Shown: one piece after another, positions 1-10,677 of the stretch
Layout: every line of letters starts with the position of its first letter
Position numbering within the stretch: position 1 is the stretch's first letter
Assembly: GCF_033568475.1 (NCBI RefSeq)
Contig: NC_133120.1
Coordinates: 84,028,151-84,092,150 of the forward strand
Length of the DNA: 64,000 bases
Source of the DNA: Henckelia pumila
Lineage: Eukaryota; Streptophyta; Magnoliopsida; Lamiales; Gesneriaceae
Direction: 5' to 3'
Translations under genes and position numbers: made by a program
The notes under the pieces: generated by a model
The model's database searches: none
The model's input: the letters and a program-made list of their open reading frames with translations, nothing else
What the model was told of the DNA's origin: nothing

Positions 1-398
1 ACAAGGCCATGGATCCATGCAAGATGTCAGGCTACTATATCCCCAAAGAAACCCAAATTCTTGTCAACGTTTGGGCCATTGGAAGAGACCCTAAATCTTG
101 GAAAGAACCCTTGGAGTTTAAGCCAGAGAGGTTTCTGGACCCAAGCATGGCTGATTACAAAGGGCAGAATTTCGAGTATATACCTTTCGGGTCAGGGCGT
201 CGGATGTGCCCGGCCATGCCTCTCGCCTCTCGCGTGCTGCCGATGGTGATCGGCTCGATGGTTCACTCGTTTGATTGGGTTTTGGCTGGTGGGATGAAGC
301 CTGATGAAATGGATATGAGCGAAAAGATTGGGTTTACGTTGAGGAAAGGGGTTTCACTTAAGGCCATACCAGTTCCATATCAAGATAGCAAGTGCTAG
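1..398 (+). CDS. CYP76: CYP76-family cytochrome P450, 3' part of last exon (gene enters from the left)
   Basis: The reading frame is open from base 3 to a TAG at 396-398 (132 codons; bases 1-2 belong to a preceding codon). It shows the PERF region (KPERFLD) and the heme-binding signature PFGSGRRMCPAM, whose Cys ligates the heme iron. It is nearly identical to the end of the intact P450 at 37232-39872, with only a few residue differences, so it is a tandem paralogue whose start lies outside the window. Plant class II P450s are ER-anchored mono-oxygenases that take electrons from P450 reductase. The last position of the FxxGxRxCxG signature is Ala rather than Gly, shared with the paralogue. Nothing visible suggests a pseudogene, but most of the gene is not seen. 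Confidence 0.9.
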   Translation, partial: KAMDPCKMSGYYIPKETQILVNVWAIGRDPKSWKEPLEFKPERFLDPSMADYKGQNFEYIPFGSGRRMCPAMPLASRVLPMVIGSMVHSFDWVLAGGMKPDEMDMSEKIGFTLRKGVSLKAIPVPYQDSKC

Positions 399-783
399 TT
401 TGTAAATTAGAGCTACTGAATGCAAGATGGCCTGTGGCATCTGAATCAAAACTCAAATGTACATTCAAATATTAATGATTCACAACTTCGACATTATATA
501 TTATTATTATTATTATTATTATAGTTAATTGTTGTTGTTGTTGGTATTATCATTATGATTTTAATTTTTAGCCGACCATTCAAATGATCAAATCCAATCG
601 CCAATTCCATATTTTCCTTTTTGGCATTAAAGCTGGGTAACCCTACTACACATGCAACATGTAATTTAATTTGGCAACATTTGTTTGCCATTAATAAGAC
701 AAGGAAACGATGTAAAATGTTTCTGGGATGTCTCGATTTCTTGAGACAACAAATTAGAATACGATATTATTGCAATGGACTTC

Positions 784-786
<3 letters not shown>
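399..786. other. 3' flank of the first CYP76 gene, no gene
   Basis: This is AT-rich downstream DNA with short microsatellites: (TTA)n at about 500-522 and (GTT)n at about 531-543. Bases 677-786 are repeated at 7851-7972, which shows the flank is part of a duplicated unit. The short ORFs here overlap low-complexity sequence and are not supported as genes. Confidence 0.7.

Positions 787-826
<40 letters not shown>
787..826. repeat. (TA)20 microsatellite at left border of the pararetrovirus
   Basis: This is an uninterrupted run of about 20 TA units directly before the viral sequence. A second TA/TG run stands at the other border (7024-7056). The unoccupied paralogous locus at 7971-7979 has only a few TA units, so the virus sits inside a TA repeat. 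Confidence 0.9.
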
Positions 827-831
<5 letters not shown>

Positions 832-1084
832 TACAACTTTCTTCAAGATCCTTGAAAAACTTGATGCATAATATAAACAAGTTTTTAAAGGTATTTAGAA
901 GGTTGAAGGGATCAAAAAGGTTTTATGAAGAACAATGATGAAGAAAGAAAGAGAAGAAAGGAAAAGGTTTTGAAGAAAGGTTGAGGAAATTTGGAAGAGA
1001 GGTTTGAGAGGAATTTAGAAGTGTTGGAGTGTTTTCAAATGTCTCCAATTTTTTCAAGTGGTTTAGAATGGGGTGATGAGTAGT

Positions 1085-1092
1085 TATTTATA
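1085..1092 (-). promoter_or_regulatory. TATA box of the pararetrovirus, candidate pregenomic RNA promoter
   Basis: The reverse complement reads TATAAATA in the context GCCTATAAATAAC. It lies about 170 bp downstream of the last viral reading frame, which is where caulimovirids place the promoter of their pregenomic RNA. A pyrimidine- and A-rich leader-like stretch follows toward 827. The other part of the leader would lie at 6891-7020, because the circular genome was opened within it. Confidence 0.5.
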
Positions 1093-1263
1093 GGCAAAGT
1101 AAAGAGGTGGAATAATATAATATATTATATTATATTATTATATTTTATATTATTTTCGTTTTTTTTTTCAAAATTACAATATTTACAACTTCTAATAAAA
1201 ATACAAGAAATAAAAATATACAATTCATAAAGCAAAATTTATTTTTCACTGTCTCCGCCTTGG

Positions 1264-2763
1264 TCATCGATCAAGCATTTCTTGTATGAATTCTTCTAAA
1301 TCGGAATCCACCTCTTCATGTTCATCACTGTTATAGGGATTTGCCTCGTAACAGACATCTTCTTTATCTTGTACGTGTGGTATCAAGATCTTGAATTTGT
1401 TTGGCCCAAAAATTTGGGTTAGGTATGTTTCCGAGATTAATCTGTAATCTGACCAGTTGACTAGGTAATTGTATGGGCGTGCTCCGAGCATTTCATAAAA
1501 TTCATGGCATTCAATATGATTGTATCTCAGATCTTCTATTGGGAATTTGTATCTTCCTCCAACAGCACTATCCATAAATATTCTGTGTCTCGCTGGTTTT
1601 ATTGCAAACCCTTTTATTTTAGGAACTGTAGAAAACACTTGGAAAAGTTGAGTTTTTTGATTTTTTAAATATGTTGCTTTGTGATATTCATTTAAAACCA
1701 ATTTAGTTCTATCTCCTTATGATTCTAGTTGAGAGATATTACTAAATCTAAAAGTACGGACTACTCCGAAGTCCATAAGATGACCAATAGTCATTTTTGA
1801 ATGGTCATAAATAGATAAATCAAGCTCGACTGTTAATAGTCCCATAGTCTCGATTTTTTCACTGTTTTCAAAATAATATTTATTGAGATCTTGCCAAATG
1901 GAAAGTCCGGGAATAGGACTTGTGGCTGCTGAGGCTATGAAATCTTGGATCTCAATTATATCTGAAAAGAAGCTATCAACAAGTTTATATTGTATAACAG
2001 TTTTTAATTCAGGTTCGAAAGAAAAAAGTGGGTTTAGGGTATCTTGGGTTTTTAATATCAATCTGGTTTTTAGATGTTTTTCAGGGATGATTTGTTTTTC
2101 ATAATTTTCTTGGGCAAAAAGGGAATTATTTTGGGATTTTAAGTATTGGTTCTTTTCATTGAGTTCAGAATATTTTTGGTTCAAAATTTCAAGTTCTTCA
2201 CTCAATGATTCAATCTCTTTTTCAAGAGTCGATACCTTTTGGGAAGTATCTTGAGTGTGTGATGTGGATGCACAATCTGTGCTGGCTAAAGGATTTTCAC
2301 AAATTTTTTCTTTACATCCTGGCTGGATATAAAAATTTAAACCAATGGTTTTTCTGCAAGCAGCTAATGCTTCGCTGTAAGAATAATATCCTTTATATAA
2401 AGGATTAGGGTAATTTTTTATATTTTTGGCTATTGCTTTTCATTCATGAAACATTCCTAGAATATTTCCAGAAAAAATTACATAATGGCTGAAATTTATT
2501 CTTGGAGGATTGTTACTAATTCCACAATTTTCTCCAATCATAAAATAATTTGTCAAAGCATTACAAACTTGGAGTTTTGCTGTTCTTTGGTTATCCAAAT
2601 TCCAAATATTATCCAATATATTTTGCTGAAAATGATTTACGTGTTGTCCAAGACGTAAATTAAATTTATTTTGCTGAAAAATAGGTAATCTAATATCGCA
2701 GAATTGAATGAAATTACCTCTTCTACCTGGTTGGTAAGGTTCGGCAGTCTCCAATGATCTCAT
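1264..2763 (-). pseudogene. Viroplasmin-like (inclusion body/transactivator) region of the pararetrovirus, with stops
   Basis: One frame runs from 2763 to a final stop at 1264, broken by a TGA at 2440-2442 and a TAA at 1717-1719. The segment around 2320-2520 resembles the caulimovirid viroplasmin domain: a short beta-rich unit beginning HYVIF, with the TGA falling inside it, and a following YSYSEALAACR segment. A coiled-coil-like stretch (about 2090-2220, rich in E, K, N and Q) follows. An acidic C-terminal part (about 1264-1700, ending EEVDSDLEEF) matches nothing I recognise. In caulimovirids this protein forms inclusion bodies and assists translation of polycistronic RNA. Assignment rests on domain appearance and gene order. 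Confidence 0.6.
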
Positions 2764-2814
2764 AATTCCTTGGAAAGGAGCTGTGTATGGTTTTTGCTTT
2801 TTTGAAGGAATCTA

Positions 2815-3345
2815 ATTTTTTGGATTGCTGTGCTGGTCTTTCATCTGTAAATCATTTTTCAAATGATCATTGTTGGTTTCAATATTTTTGTTATTTCTAA
2901 TTACATTAATACTATTTTTATAAATTGAACAAGCTTTAATCAGATTTACATTTCTAAGTTTAGGTTTTTCTAAGAAATCAAAATTTAATTTTTTATGATT
3001 AATTTCAAAAGTTATGGAATCATTATTTACTATATACGGGGTAATTAAATTAATAAAAGGTGTTCCTAAGATTACAGTGTGGTGGATATCATTAACAAGA
3101 ATGAAAGCAGTTTTTATATAAACACCATTTTTTACTATCGAAGCTTCTGTTTTAGAATTTACATTTAATCTTGAATTATTAGCAGTAGATAATTTTTCAT
3201 GAGTTTTTTTATGGAATTTTTTAGGCACAATTTCTGATTTTATGCAATTTAAATCTGCACCAGTATCAAAAAAAGCTATAGTATCAATTTCAAATTTTTG
3301 TGAGAAAACGATTTTTATTTTTAAGAAATATTTTTTAGAAGTTAT
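2815..3345 (-). pseudogene. Pararetroviral aspartic protease region, broken
   Basis: In the same frame as the coat-protein region and directly after its TAA (3346-3348), the sequence shows FFDTGADLNC with the catalytic DTG at about 3259-3267. A GTPF segment follows near 3058-3070, as in retropepsin-like proteases. The frame ends at a TAG at 2812-2814. In an active caulimovirid the protease would be part of a polyprotein followed by reverse transcriptase and RNase H. Here the next recognisable sequence, only about 50 bp on, is already viroplasmin-like. Confidence 0.7.
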
Positions 3346-5439
3346 TTATCTTAATACAAAAAGAAAATCCTCTGGAACTTTTTCAATGTTTTGAATATCT
3401 TGTGTTTCTTCTTCAGTTTCAGAAATATTGTCGGTATTAATATTTTGAAGAATTAATTTTATTGCATCAGTATTTTGAACTTGATTTTCTTTTAATTCTT
3501 TTATTTCTAATTTAATTTCTTTTATCTCTCTTTGTATATCTTGAATGGACACATTTTTATTTTTAATTTTTTTATCTAAAATATTAGTTAAGTCGTAAGC
3601 TTTCTTAGTAGTACTTGGTAAAATTTTATTTTCTTCTTTACCTTTTAATGTTTTTAGAATTTTTTCTAAATAGTCTTTTTGAATATTTGGATCATCAATA
3701 TTTTTTAAAACATCTAGAAGAAGTACTTGATCTTTTGAAAGCATATTAATTTGATTTTCAGATTCTTCACTAGTTGTGATTAAATCATCAATTTGTAAAC
3801 ATTCATCATGATTAGAATTTTCAAATTCTGTATCTTTATCAGAGGAATCTATTAAAAGATTAGAGATTTTATCTAAAATTTCTTCACTTAATTTTAATTC
3901 ATTTAGTTTTTTGTTTAATCTACAATAATTTGCTGTATGACCTGTTTTATGACATCTATAGCATTCAATATCTTTAAAGGATGTTTTTTGTTTAGAATTG
4001 TCTGGTTTTTTCAAAGGTTTTCTGTAAATTCTTTTATATGGTTTTTTATAATATTCTTCTTTTGGTTTATCAAAATTCTTTTGGGTTTTCTTAAAAGGTT
4101 TTTTATTTGAGTTTTTAAAGGTTTCTTGACAATCTCCTACGCATTTTGAAGAAGATGGTTTATTGGTATTTATATCGAATTGTTTACAAAAAGTTCCTAA
4201 CTCTTGTTTTGTTCTTTTCATTTCCCATTTTAAATGTTTTTGTAATTTTAAATCTTGACAGATTTTTAATCCTTCTTGTTGAGTTAAACTTATTAATTGT
4301 CCATAAGTAAAATCTTCATAAGATATTATATGGTTATTGTTAGTTTCTCTAATTTTATTTCTTACCTTTTCTCCTAAGAGAGTGGGTAATCCTGCAAGAA
4401 ATTTTTCTTTCCAAAAAGGTTGATTAGAGTCTTCTCTTAACATTATTCTTGTTAAGAAAGTATTTTTATACCATTGAAAATCACTTAATTTTTTACATTT
4501 TAAATTTGATAATAATTCTGAGTTTTTATCTTTTAAATGTGTAGGATCACCAATAAAATGTAAAGAAATTGTTAAGATTAAAGTTGCTACAGCATCTTGT
4601 TGAGGATTACCATTTTCATCAAGAACTAGTATTCCTTCTTCATCTGTTTTTATAGAATTTAAAATTTCTTCTTGTTGTTGGTTTGTGAGATAATAATCCC
4701 ACCATCCTTTTATTTGACCAGAGAATCCTGCTATGAGGAGTTCTGCAATGGTTTTATCATGAATCCCAATCTGGGTTTTATAAGCATTTGCAGCCATAGT
4801 CATTTGTTGTAAAAGACTAAGGATATTATACTCGGTCATTCCATCTATGTTCCAATCATAGACAGAAGAGGCATTGAAGCGATACTGTGCTAAAGGTTTA
4901 ACTATTCCAAGTTCTGGAGCAGGGATTATTTGTAATGGTTGTTGTATGGGTAAATCCCAAGTTATTTTATTAACATTTGTAGGATTTTGAAATTGTTCTA
5001 AAGCTTCACTAATATCAGATTCATTATTTAAAACATTTACTCTTAGATTAGATATTGGGGTATCAGGGGCTACAAGATCTGTTGGTTCATTGGAGCTACT
5101 AGTTGTAGCGGTCATTCTACTGAACTGATCTTGAACGGTTTTTATAAATTCAGACTTATTATCTTGAATATTTTTAACACTGGTTTTTGAATTTTGAAAT
5201 GGTTTAAAAACTGGATTTTTAATATCCATCTTTTTAAGATTTTCAATACTAACTATAGGTTGTTTCTGTAGATGTTTTTCTATTCTATCTAATTGTTTTC
5301 CTATGGTATTTAAATTTGTATTTATAAAATTACTTTGTTTTATGATATTTTTAATATTATTTTTATCGCTATCTCCTGGATTTTTTATTGGAATAGCTTC
5401 AATTTGTTGATTTTGAATATTTATTTTTATTCCTTGCAA
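3346..5439 (-). pseudogene. Pararetroviral coat-protein (Gag-like) region with zinc knuckle
   Basis: This is an open frame of about 697 codons. The central part (residues ~200-400) contains a capsid-like region with GWWDYYL. A basic Lys-rich stretch precedes a CCHC zinc knuckle, CYRCHKTGHTANYC (C-x2-C-x4-H-x4-C), typical of caulimovirid coat proteins that bind viral RNA. Acidic and coiled-coil-like segments follow to the C-terminus. The upstream linker (5440-6212) continues toward the movement protein but contains frameshifts, so the start at 5439 is simply the first Met after a break. The TAA at 3346 separates it from the protease in the same frame. Codon use is extremely AT-rich compared with the P450 exons. 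Confidence 0.8.
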
Positions 5440-6212
5440 AGGAGGATGATTTGATTGAATTTTTCGAGAATCAGAAATAGTTTCCCATTCTGTTTCTTTA
5501 CTAAGAGGGTTTATATTTTTTAAAAAGGGATATTCTAGGAAATTTTTTGAAGCATATATTTCAAACCAATCAAAGAAAAGTATGTGTATTTTATTTGAAT
5601 TAACAAATTCATAAAACTATTTTTGTATAATTTTTATAGACTCTAGGAAATTTTAAAAAAACCATAATCTCTTTTTTAAATTATATTTTGCATAAAAATT
5701 ATTATGTAGGAAGTTTTTATTTATTTCAAACTCTTTTTCTATAACATTTAATTCATTAAAATTTTCTGTGATAGAAGAAAATGTAGGGCTAGTAGGCTCT
5801 AGATCTTGATTATTATTTTGAGTAGAATAAGTTTTTATTCTACTGCTGTTATAGACTGGTCTAGGAATTTCTGAAGTATAATTAACATTTCTTATAATTG
5901 AATTTGGTATATCTGAAGTGGAATGTCTATGTTTAGTTTTACAAGGAGTGTTTACTACTGAAGGGATTTGAGAAACTCTACCTAAATCTATAGTATCTGA
6001 GGTAGAAGAATTTTCAGATTTGTCACTACTATTTTTTCTTTCAAAAGAAATTTTAACTTTTTCATCTAGATATTGAGTTATTTATTTTAGTTGGGTATTT
6101 GGTTCTGGATCTTCTATTGGTTCAGGTTTAGCAACTCCTTCTAAGACCCATTCTTCTGGTAAATTTATATCACTCCATTGAATTGGTTTGGGGATTACAG
6201 TATTAGATCTAG
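5440..6212 (-). pseudogene. Degraded linker between viral movement and coat-protein regions
   Basis: Conceptual translation of the minus strand gives long open stretches that switch frame and contain stops (for example a TAA at 6082-6084 and a frame change near 5610-5640). The segment just below 6212 contains LPEEWVLEGV, and a segment near 5580 contains FFDWFEIYA; both look like conserved polyprotein sequence rather than random DNA. The region therefore belonged to the same viral polyprotein and has lost coding capacity. Confidence 0.6.
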
Positions 6213-6890
6213 TTAAATCTGTTTGTAATAAAAGGGTTTCACCTTTTTTACTATGATTTTTACTTTTGTAGCAAAAGCAGAAATCATAGCTTTGTAATGG
6301 ATTCTAAAAATTATTGCCACTGGAATTGATCCTTTAAGCATGTTGTAATTGTGAGTTTTTATTTGTAAAACTAAAGATTTTAAAATATTTTTGTCACTTA
6401 AAGAAACTGAAAAATTAGGATAACAATCAAAAGAGATTGGTCCAGTACATAGACTATATTCAACTGAACTTAGTAAAGAATCTTCAAAATGTGTAAATCT
6501 GGCATCTCTTAAAATAGCAAGGATCGAAGTATTCAATCCTTCTTTAGTTAAAGGTTTTATTCCTACTTGGACTAATCCAATATGAATATATTTATAATTT
6601 TTATCTTTATATTTTTGTAAGGAATTTTGAGATAATAACTTAATTATTTCAAAAGGTTTTGTAAGTTGTATATCTCTTTCTTCAGTTTTAATAGAAAAGT
6701 CGGTTTTAAAAAGTTGAAATCTTGAATGCTTATAAATTTGATCTTTATTAACTCTAGGGATTTTCCAATTATTTATAGATTTTTCAAAATTTTTTATAAT
6801 AATTTCTTCAGTATTAATTATCCTTTTAGAATCATATGAGCTCGTAGTAACAGAGTTTAAAGAAGTAGATCTACTGAAACTTGAATCCAT
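6213..6890 (-). pseudogene. Pararetroviral movement protein (30K superfamily), 3' end frameshifted
   Basis: The frame begins at an ATG at 6888-6890 and runs 225 codons. The middle (residues ~100-190) carries a 30K-type movement-protein core: IHIGLVQVG, ILRDARF, and a CTGPISFDCYPNFSVSL segment. These proteins enlarge plasmodesmata for cell-to-cell spread. The last ~10 residues look out of frame: another frame past an A-rich run near 6240-6250 reads on into the linker, which indicates a small indel. About 130 bp of leader-like DNA with no LTR lies upstream (6891-7023). Confidence 0.75.
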
Positions 6891-7023
6891 ATTTATAAAA
6901 AAAATTTGTTTTTGAAACCTATTTTCTCCCTACAATCCCAAGCACTTCGTAGGTTTTACAGCCTTCACTCGAGGACTTACGACTCAACCCTCTTGGGCAA
7001 AAACACTCAGGAGAAACTAAATT

Positions 7024-7056
7024 TATATATATATGTGTGTGTGTGTGTGTGTATAT
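7024..7056. repeat. (TA)n(TG)n microsatellite at right border of the pararetrovirus
   Basis: TA units pass into about nine TG units and back to TATAT, immediately before host flank that is duplicated at 7974-8108. Together with the TA run at 787-826 it brackets the viral DNA. Confidence 0.85.
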
Positions 7057-7190
7057 CCTAAGTGGAATTAGATTAACCCCGGCCGTACCAATATCCAGTG
7101 AACCGTTTCATATGGAATGCCAATTAAATTTACAAAGTGTATGTCAAATGATGAGGTTGGACCGTTGGATGATTTATGACATGAGATTGC
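7057..7190. repeat. Continuation of P450 downstream flank, duplicated at 7974-8108
   Basis: The sequence from ATCCTAAGTGGAATTAG onward matches 7974-8108 with few differences (AAGCGGAATTAG in the second copy). In the second copy this flank directly follows the equivalent of 677-786, so 7057 continues the host sequence interrupted at 787. Confidence 0.85.
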
Positions 7191-7390
7191 ATGTGTCTGT
7201 TGAGTGATAAGCTATGTTTGGTACATGAGATAACAATGTGATAAGGTAATAATCCCATAATTATCCAATGTTTGTCTCGTTTTTTACTTGACACATTAAC
7301 CCTCAAAACAAGTGTGATAAATTGTCTTCACTTTTGATTATAATATATATTTACTATAATATCCCTCATTAGAAAAACTAAAGAGAACGA
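7191..7390. other. Intergenic, no gene seen
   Basis: AT-rich sequence with no reading frame of note lies between the duplicated flank and the duplicated promoter segment. It includes a stretch resembling common MITE-like GTTTGGTAC sequence, but termini could not be defined. Confidence 0.4.
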
Positions 7391-7852
7391 ATCACAAAAT
7401 TAATTATGCCAAAAATAACGATTTTTAAAAGCATATTTTAATAGTAGTACTTGTCAATTCATCTTACTGTTTATTAATATTCAAAAGATACATACAAAAT
7501 TTCACATAAAATATGTAAAATAAATTTGATATATTATATCGAACTCAACCAACAAACATGACACACGCACACCCTTGCTCAACGCATTTCACGAGTCCAC
7601 TATTTAATTCAGAGTTATTTATATAAACAATTACTTAATTATGTCACGTCTGATTCAATGTTATGTTTTTATGCATGGATCGAATCAGCTGCTGAGATTA
7701 TACCATCAATCAACCAATCATTTTTTTAAAAATTAGCCTAATTAATGTGATTTTCAATAATTAGAAGAAAACAAGATTTCAAAAGAATAATGGATATTTT
7801 TCCCCAATATCTTATCGCGGATGTTATATTTGTCATCATCGTTGAATCAAAC
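7391..7852. repeat. Orphan copy of a CYP76 upstream (promoter) region
   Basis: This closely matches 36074-36529, the region starting about 1.16 kb upstream of the intact CYP76 gene. Shared blocks include ATGCATGGATCGAATCAGCTG and the stretch ending GTCATCATCGTT. No P450 coding sequence follows: the match stops at about 7852 and P450 downstream-flank sequence begins at once. Confidence 0.85.
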
Positions 7853-8108
7853 ATTTTTTTGCCATTTATAAGACAAGGAAACGATGTAAAATAATGTTTC
7901 TGGGATGTATCATGTCTCGATTTCTTGAGACAACAAATTAGAATGCGAGATTATTTCAATGGATCGACTTCGTATATATCCTAAGCGGAATTAGATTAAC
8001 CCCGGCCCGTACCAATATCCAGTGAACCGTTTCATATGGAATGCCAATTAAATTTACAAAGTATATGTCAAATGATGAGGTTTGATGATTTATGACATGA
8101 GAATACAA
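7851..8108. repeat. Second copy of P450 downstream flank, uninterrupted by virus
   Basis: Bases 7851-7972 match 677-786 and bases 7974-8108 match 7057-7190, joined at CTTCGTATATATCCTAAG with no viral DNA. This is a paralogous empty site for the pararetrovirus integration. Confidence 0.88.
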
Positions 8109-8140
8109 GAAACTGTGTATGTTGTGATAAGTTAATATAA

Positions 8141-8741
8141 TGTGATACCCCGTGAAATTATTTTAACCCGAATCTGTTCGTTATGGGTTTATGAGGGTTG
8201 GCCCAATTATTGAATTATAATCATTAGGTAAGGTCCAGCCCAGTTTTACACCTGTTAGGGATTTACTTAAACTGGGCTGTTATTTATGGGCCGACCAGAG
8301 CTGGCCCCTAATGGGCTGGATGGACTTCTCTTACATGCATTGTGGATAAGTTTGACCATCTCGAGATATTTATGAGATGGGGATAAACTTGAAGGCGGTC
8401 CAATGGATGAAGAGTCCCAATAATGGACATGTTATAATTCGACTAGGTAACTTACTTTATTTTTCCTATAAATACCGGTATTGTTATGGTTGTGTTATTA
8501 TTATTCATTACTCACTTTTACATTCACGCACTCATATCTCTCAGTTTTCGCATTAATCATACTCTCTGCCTTCAAGACACTGACTTAGGCATCGGATGGG
8601 TCATGCCGAAAACACTTTCGGCGCCCCCTGACCTAGCTGTTGCTTGTGCAGATTTCAGTGGTGCCCGACCCGACCTGTTTCATAAAGAATTGAGGATCCA
8701 TTCTTTCGAAGTGCGATTTTCATTAGGGTCGATCGACGACA
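8141..8741 (+). repeat. Solo-LTR-like block
   Basis: The block starts TGTGATACCCCG and ends near GATCGACGACA. It contains a TATA box (TATAAATA, 8467-8474) followed by a transcribed-looking pyrimidine-rich part, and a GC-rich segment (TTTCGGCGCCCCCTGAC) like those at the 3' end of Tat/Athila-type gypsy LTRs. No primer site, coding region or partner LTR is near. A target-site duplication was not found, so the ends are approximate. The open frame at 8486-8752 lies inside it and is not a gene. Confidence 0.42.
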
Positions 8742-10677
8742 AAAAAAAATAAAGGAAATTATGTGAGAAAATTGCACCATCCAACAAAAATATGTGCTAG
8801 TAGGCTCAATACAATGAATGAATCATTAATTATATTAGTTAAAGGGCATCACTCAATGAATATAATAGCCAACTTCATGACCCCCACAGCTTAGAGTTCA
8901 AGACAAAGAAGTTGTAACACCAAGATAGATATACATTTCCTTAAATATTCAAACTCATTTTCATGCATTTGTCCTATATTATTATGAATCCCATCGTTCC
9001 ACAGAGCAAGAAATTAGAGGACCACTTCTATGCATCACAAATTGACAATTATTTATATATGCAGACATGGAGAATTAATATCTATGTATTGAAGCAACAA
9101 CTCCTCCCTCATACACAATTAATAAATCCGAATTCACGCTAGAGCCGAGGTTTGGATGCATCGACATAATATTGATCAAGATCCAACGAAATATATATTT
9201 TTGGAGCTTATCTAGCCGTAACTAAACTGTCCTTATAACTATAAACCTCGACAATTCAAGTTAATTTTGAGTCCTTGATACTCTCTACGCATTCTATATA
9301 AATATATACCGGTGATCTAGCTCATAATTATTTTGCATGCATGCATGTCGCATTCACTCTACGAAAGAGATTGAGTAAAATAAACTATCTTATCATATAT
9401 AATATCATAAATTCGTACGTAATTTTTAAAATAATTAGAGGTGTGGGATCCATGAAATTATAGTACATTATAATAATAAATTAAATGGATGGTTTTCGAT
9501 CAAAATTCATAGTACATCATCTCCATCCGTTCGGCATTGGAATTTTTGGACCACTTATATGATCAACGTCATCACATCGTGCATGATTTGACAAATTATA
9601 AGTTAATTAAGCAAATTACTATTTATTTTTTTACTTTTTATTATATTATATTTTACAAGATTATGGAATTGGGTCTGAATTTATCCAAAAGCGAGCAAAA
9701 AGGGGAAGAATTATCCAACTTCATATATTGTACAATTTTGAGTGACTTAATCCAACATCGCCCTTATTAGAAGAGGTTTATATCACTACATCACAAGGTA
9801 GTTGGCTTTTTTTTTTTCCAATTTTAAACTTTGGAAAATATGTTATGAAAATTCGTTTTTCTATGCTTAAACAACTGTGTGTGTGTAGTGACTCAATTTT
9901 AAAACAAATTCTTTCTCTCAAAAAAAAAATTCTGTAATGCATTGAAAATTTTTACACTTGTTAATTTAGACTTAGGGTATTAATATTTACTCATGTAAAC
10001 AAGAAAATATTAGGTCTGAGAAAAATATTTACTCTATATATGTCTAAAAAACCTTTTCTATAATTTCAAAAGGCTGAAAAACGTTAATTTGTTACGAGAG
10101 AGGCAAATCCAGGAAATTCCATTACAAGAGAAGAAAATGATTTTAAAATAATTAATTATCTGAATAACACAATTATAATATTTGACACATACGTATAAGA
10201 GTAATTAGGTGGAAGTCATATTTACATTCATTCATTAATTTATCGATTTACATATGCGGTTGCGTACGGACATCATGTCATGTGTTGCTAGCTTGAAATT
10301 ACAAAATACGTAGTTTAATTCAAATTAATTAAAAATTTTGATTTGAAAATAAATTCTTATAAAATTGGCCTAATTAAGTAAAATCCATTTCGCCAAGAAA
10401 TTAGTATGCATCATTAATTATATTTTTAAATAATAATATAATGACATTTAGTTTTAGAATTCATTTTGTTTATTGTAATACATGTATAAAATAAATTAAA
10501 TGTATATTAAATACTTTATTATATATTTAATTTTAAAAAAAATAGCACCGGATCACCCATTTTACATCAAATTATAATTTACTTATTAGAAATCTAGGTG
10601 ATAAATGGATAGATGGTATTTTTGGCAACAATTAGAGCACTGCATTTTTTTTTATTTTTTGATAGTTAGATCACGCA
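8742..10677. other. Intergenic, AT-rich, no gene seen
   Basis: About 1.9 kb with no credible coding region; the one short ORF (9537-9770) is AT-rich low-complexity translation. No element ends were identified. Confidence 0.5.

Larger units (their letters stand above)
827..7023 (-). mobile_element. Endogenous pararetrovirus (Caulimoviridae), decayed, no reverse transcriptase
   Basis: On the minus strand the order is movement protein, coat-protein/zinc-knuckle region, aspartic protease start and a viroplasmin-like region, followed by a promoter-like stretch. There are no LTRs, and the block is flanked by TA microsatellites, as expected for an integrated caulimovirid rather than an LTR retrotransposon. 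From 5439 down to 1264 the whole region uses one reading frame broken only by stop codons (3346, 2812, 2440, 1717). The movement protein upstream is joined through a linker with stops and frameshifts. No reverse transcriptase or RNase H motif is present anywhere in the block. Genus assignment is not attempted. It is clearly a dead copy. Confidence 0.88.

Noticed and set aside
3346..3348. Possible programmed stop readthrough between coat-protein and protease regions
   Set aside because: Three further unrelated stops and frameshifts occur in the same viral block, so ordinary decay explains it.
8486..8752. 88-codon plus-strand ORF
   Set aside because: Falls within the solo-LTR-like block, downstream of its TATA box; no recognisable domain.
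9537..9770. 77-codon ORF
   Set aside because: AT-rich low-complexity translation with no neighbours or motifs.
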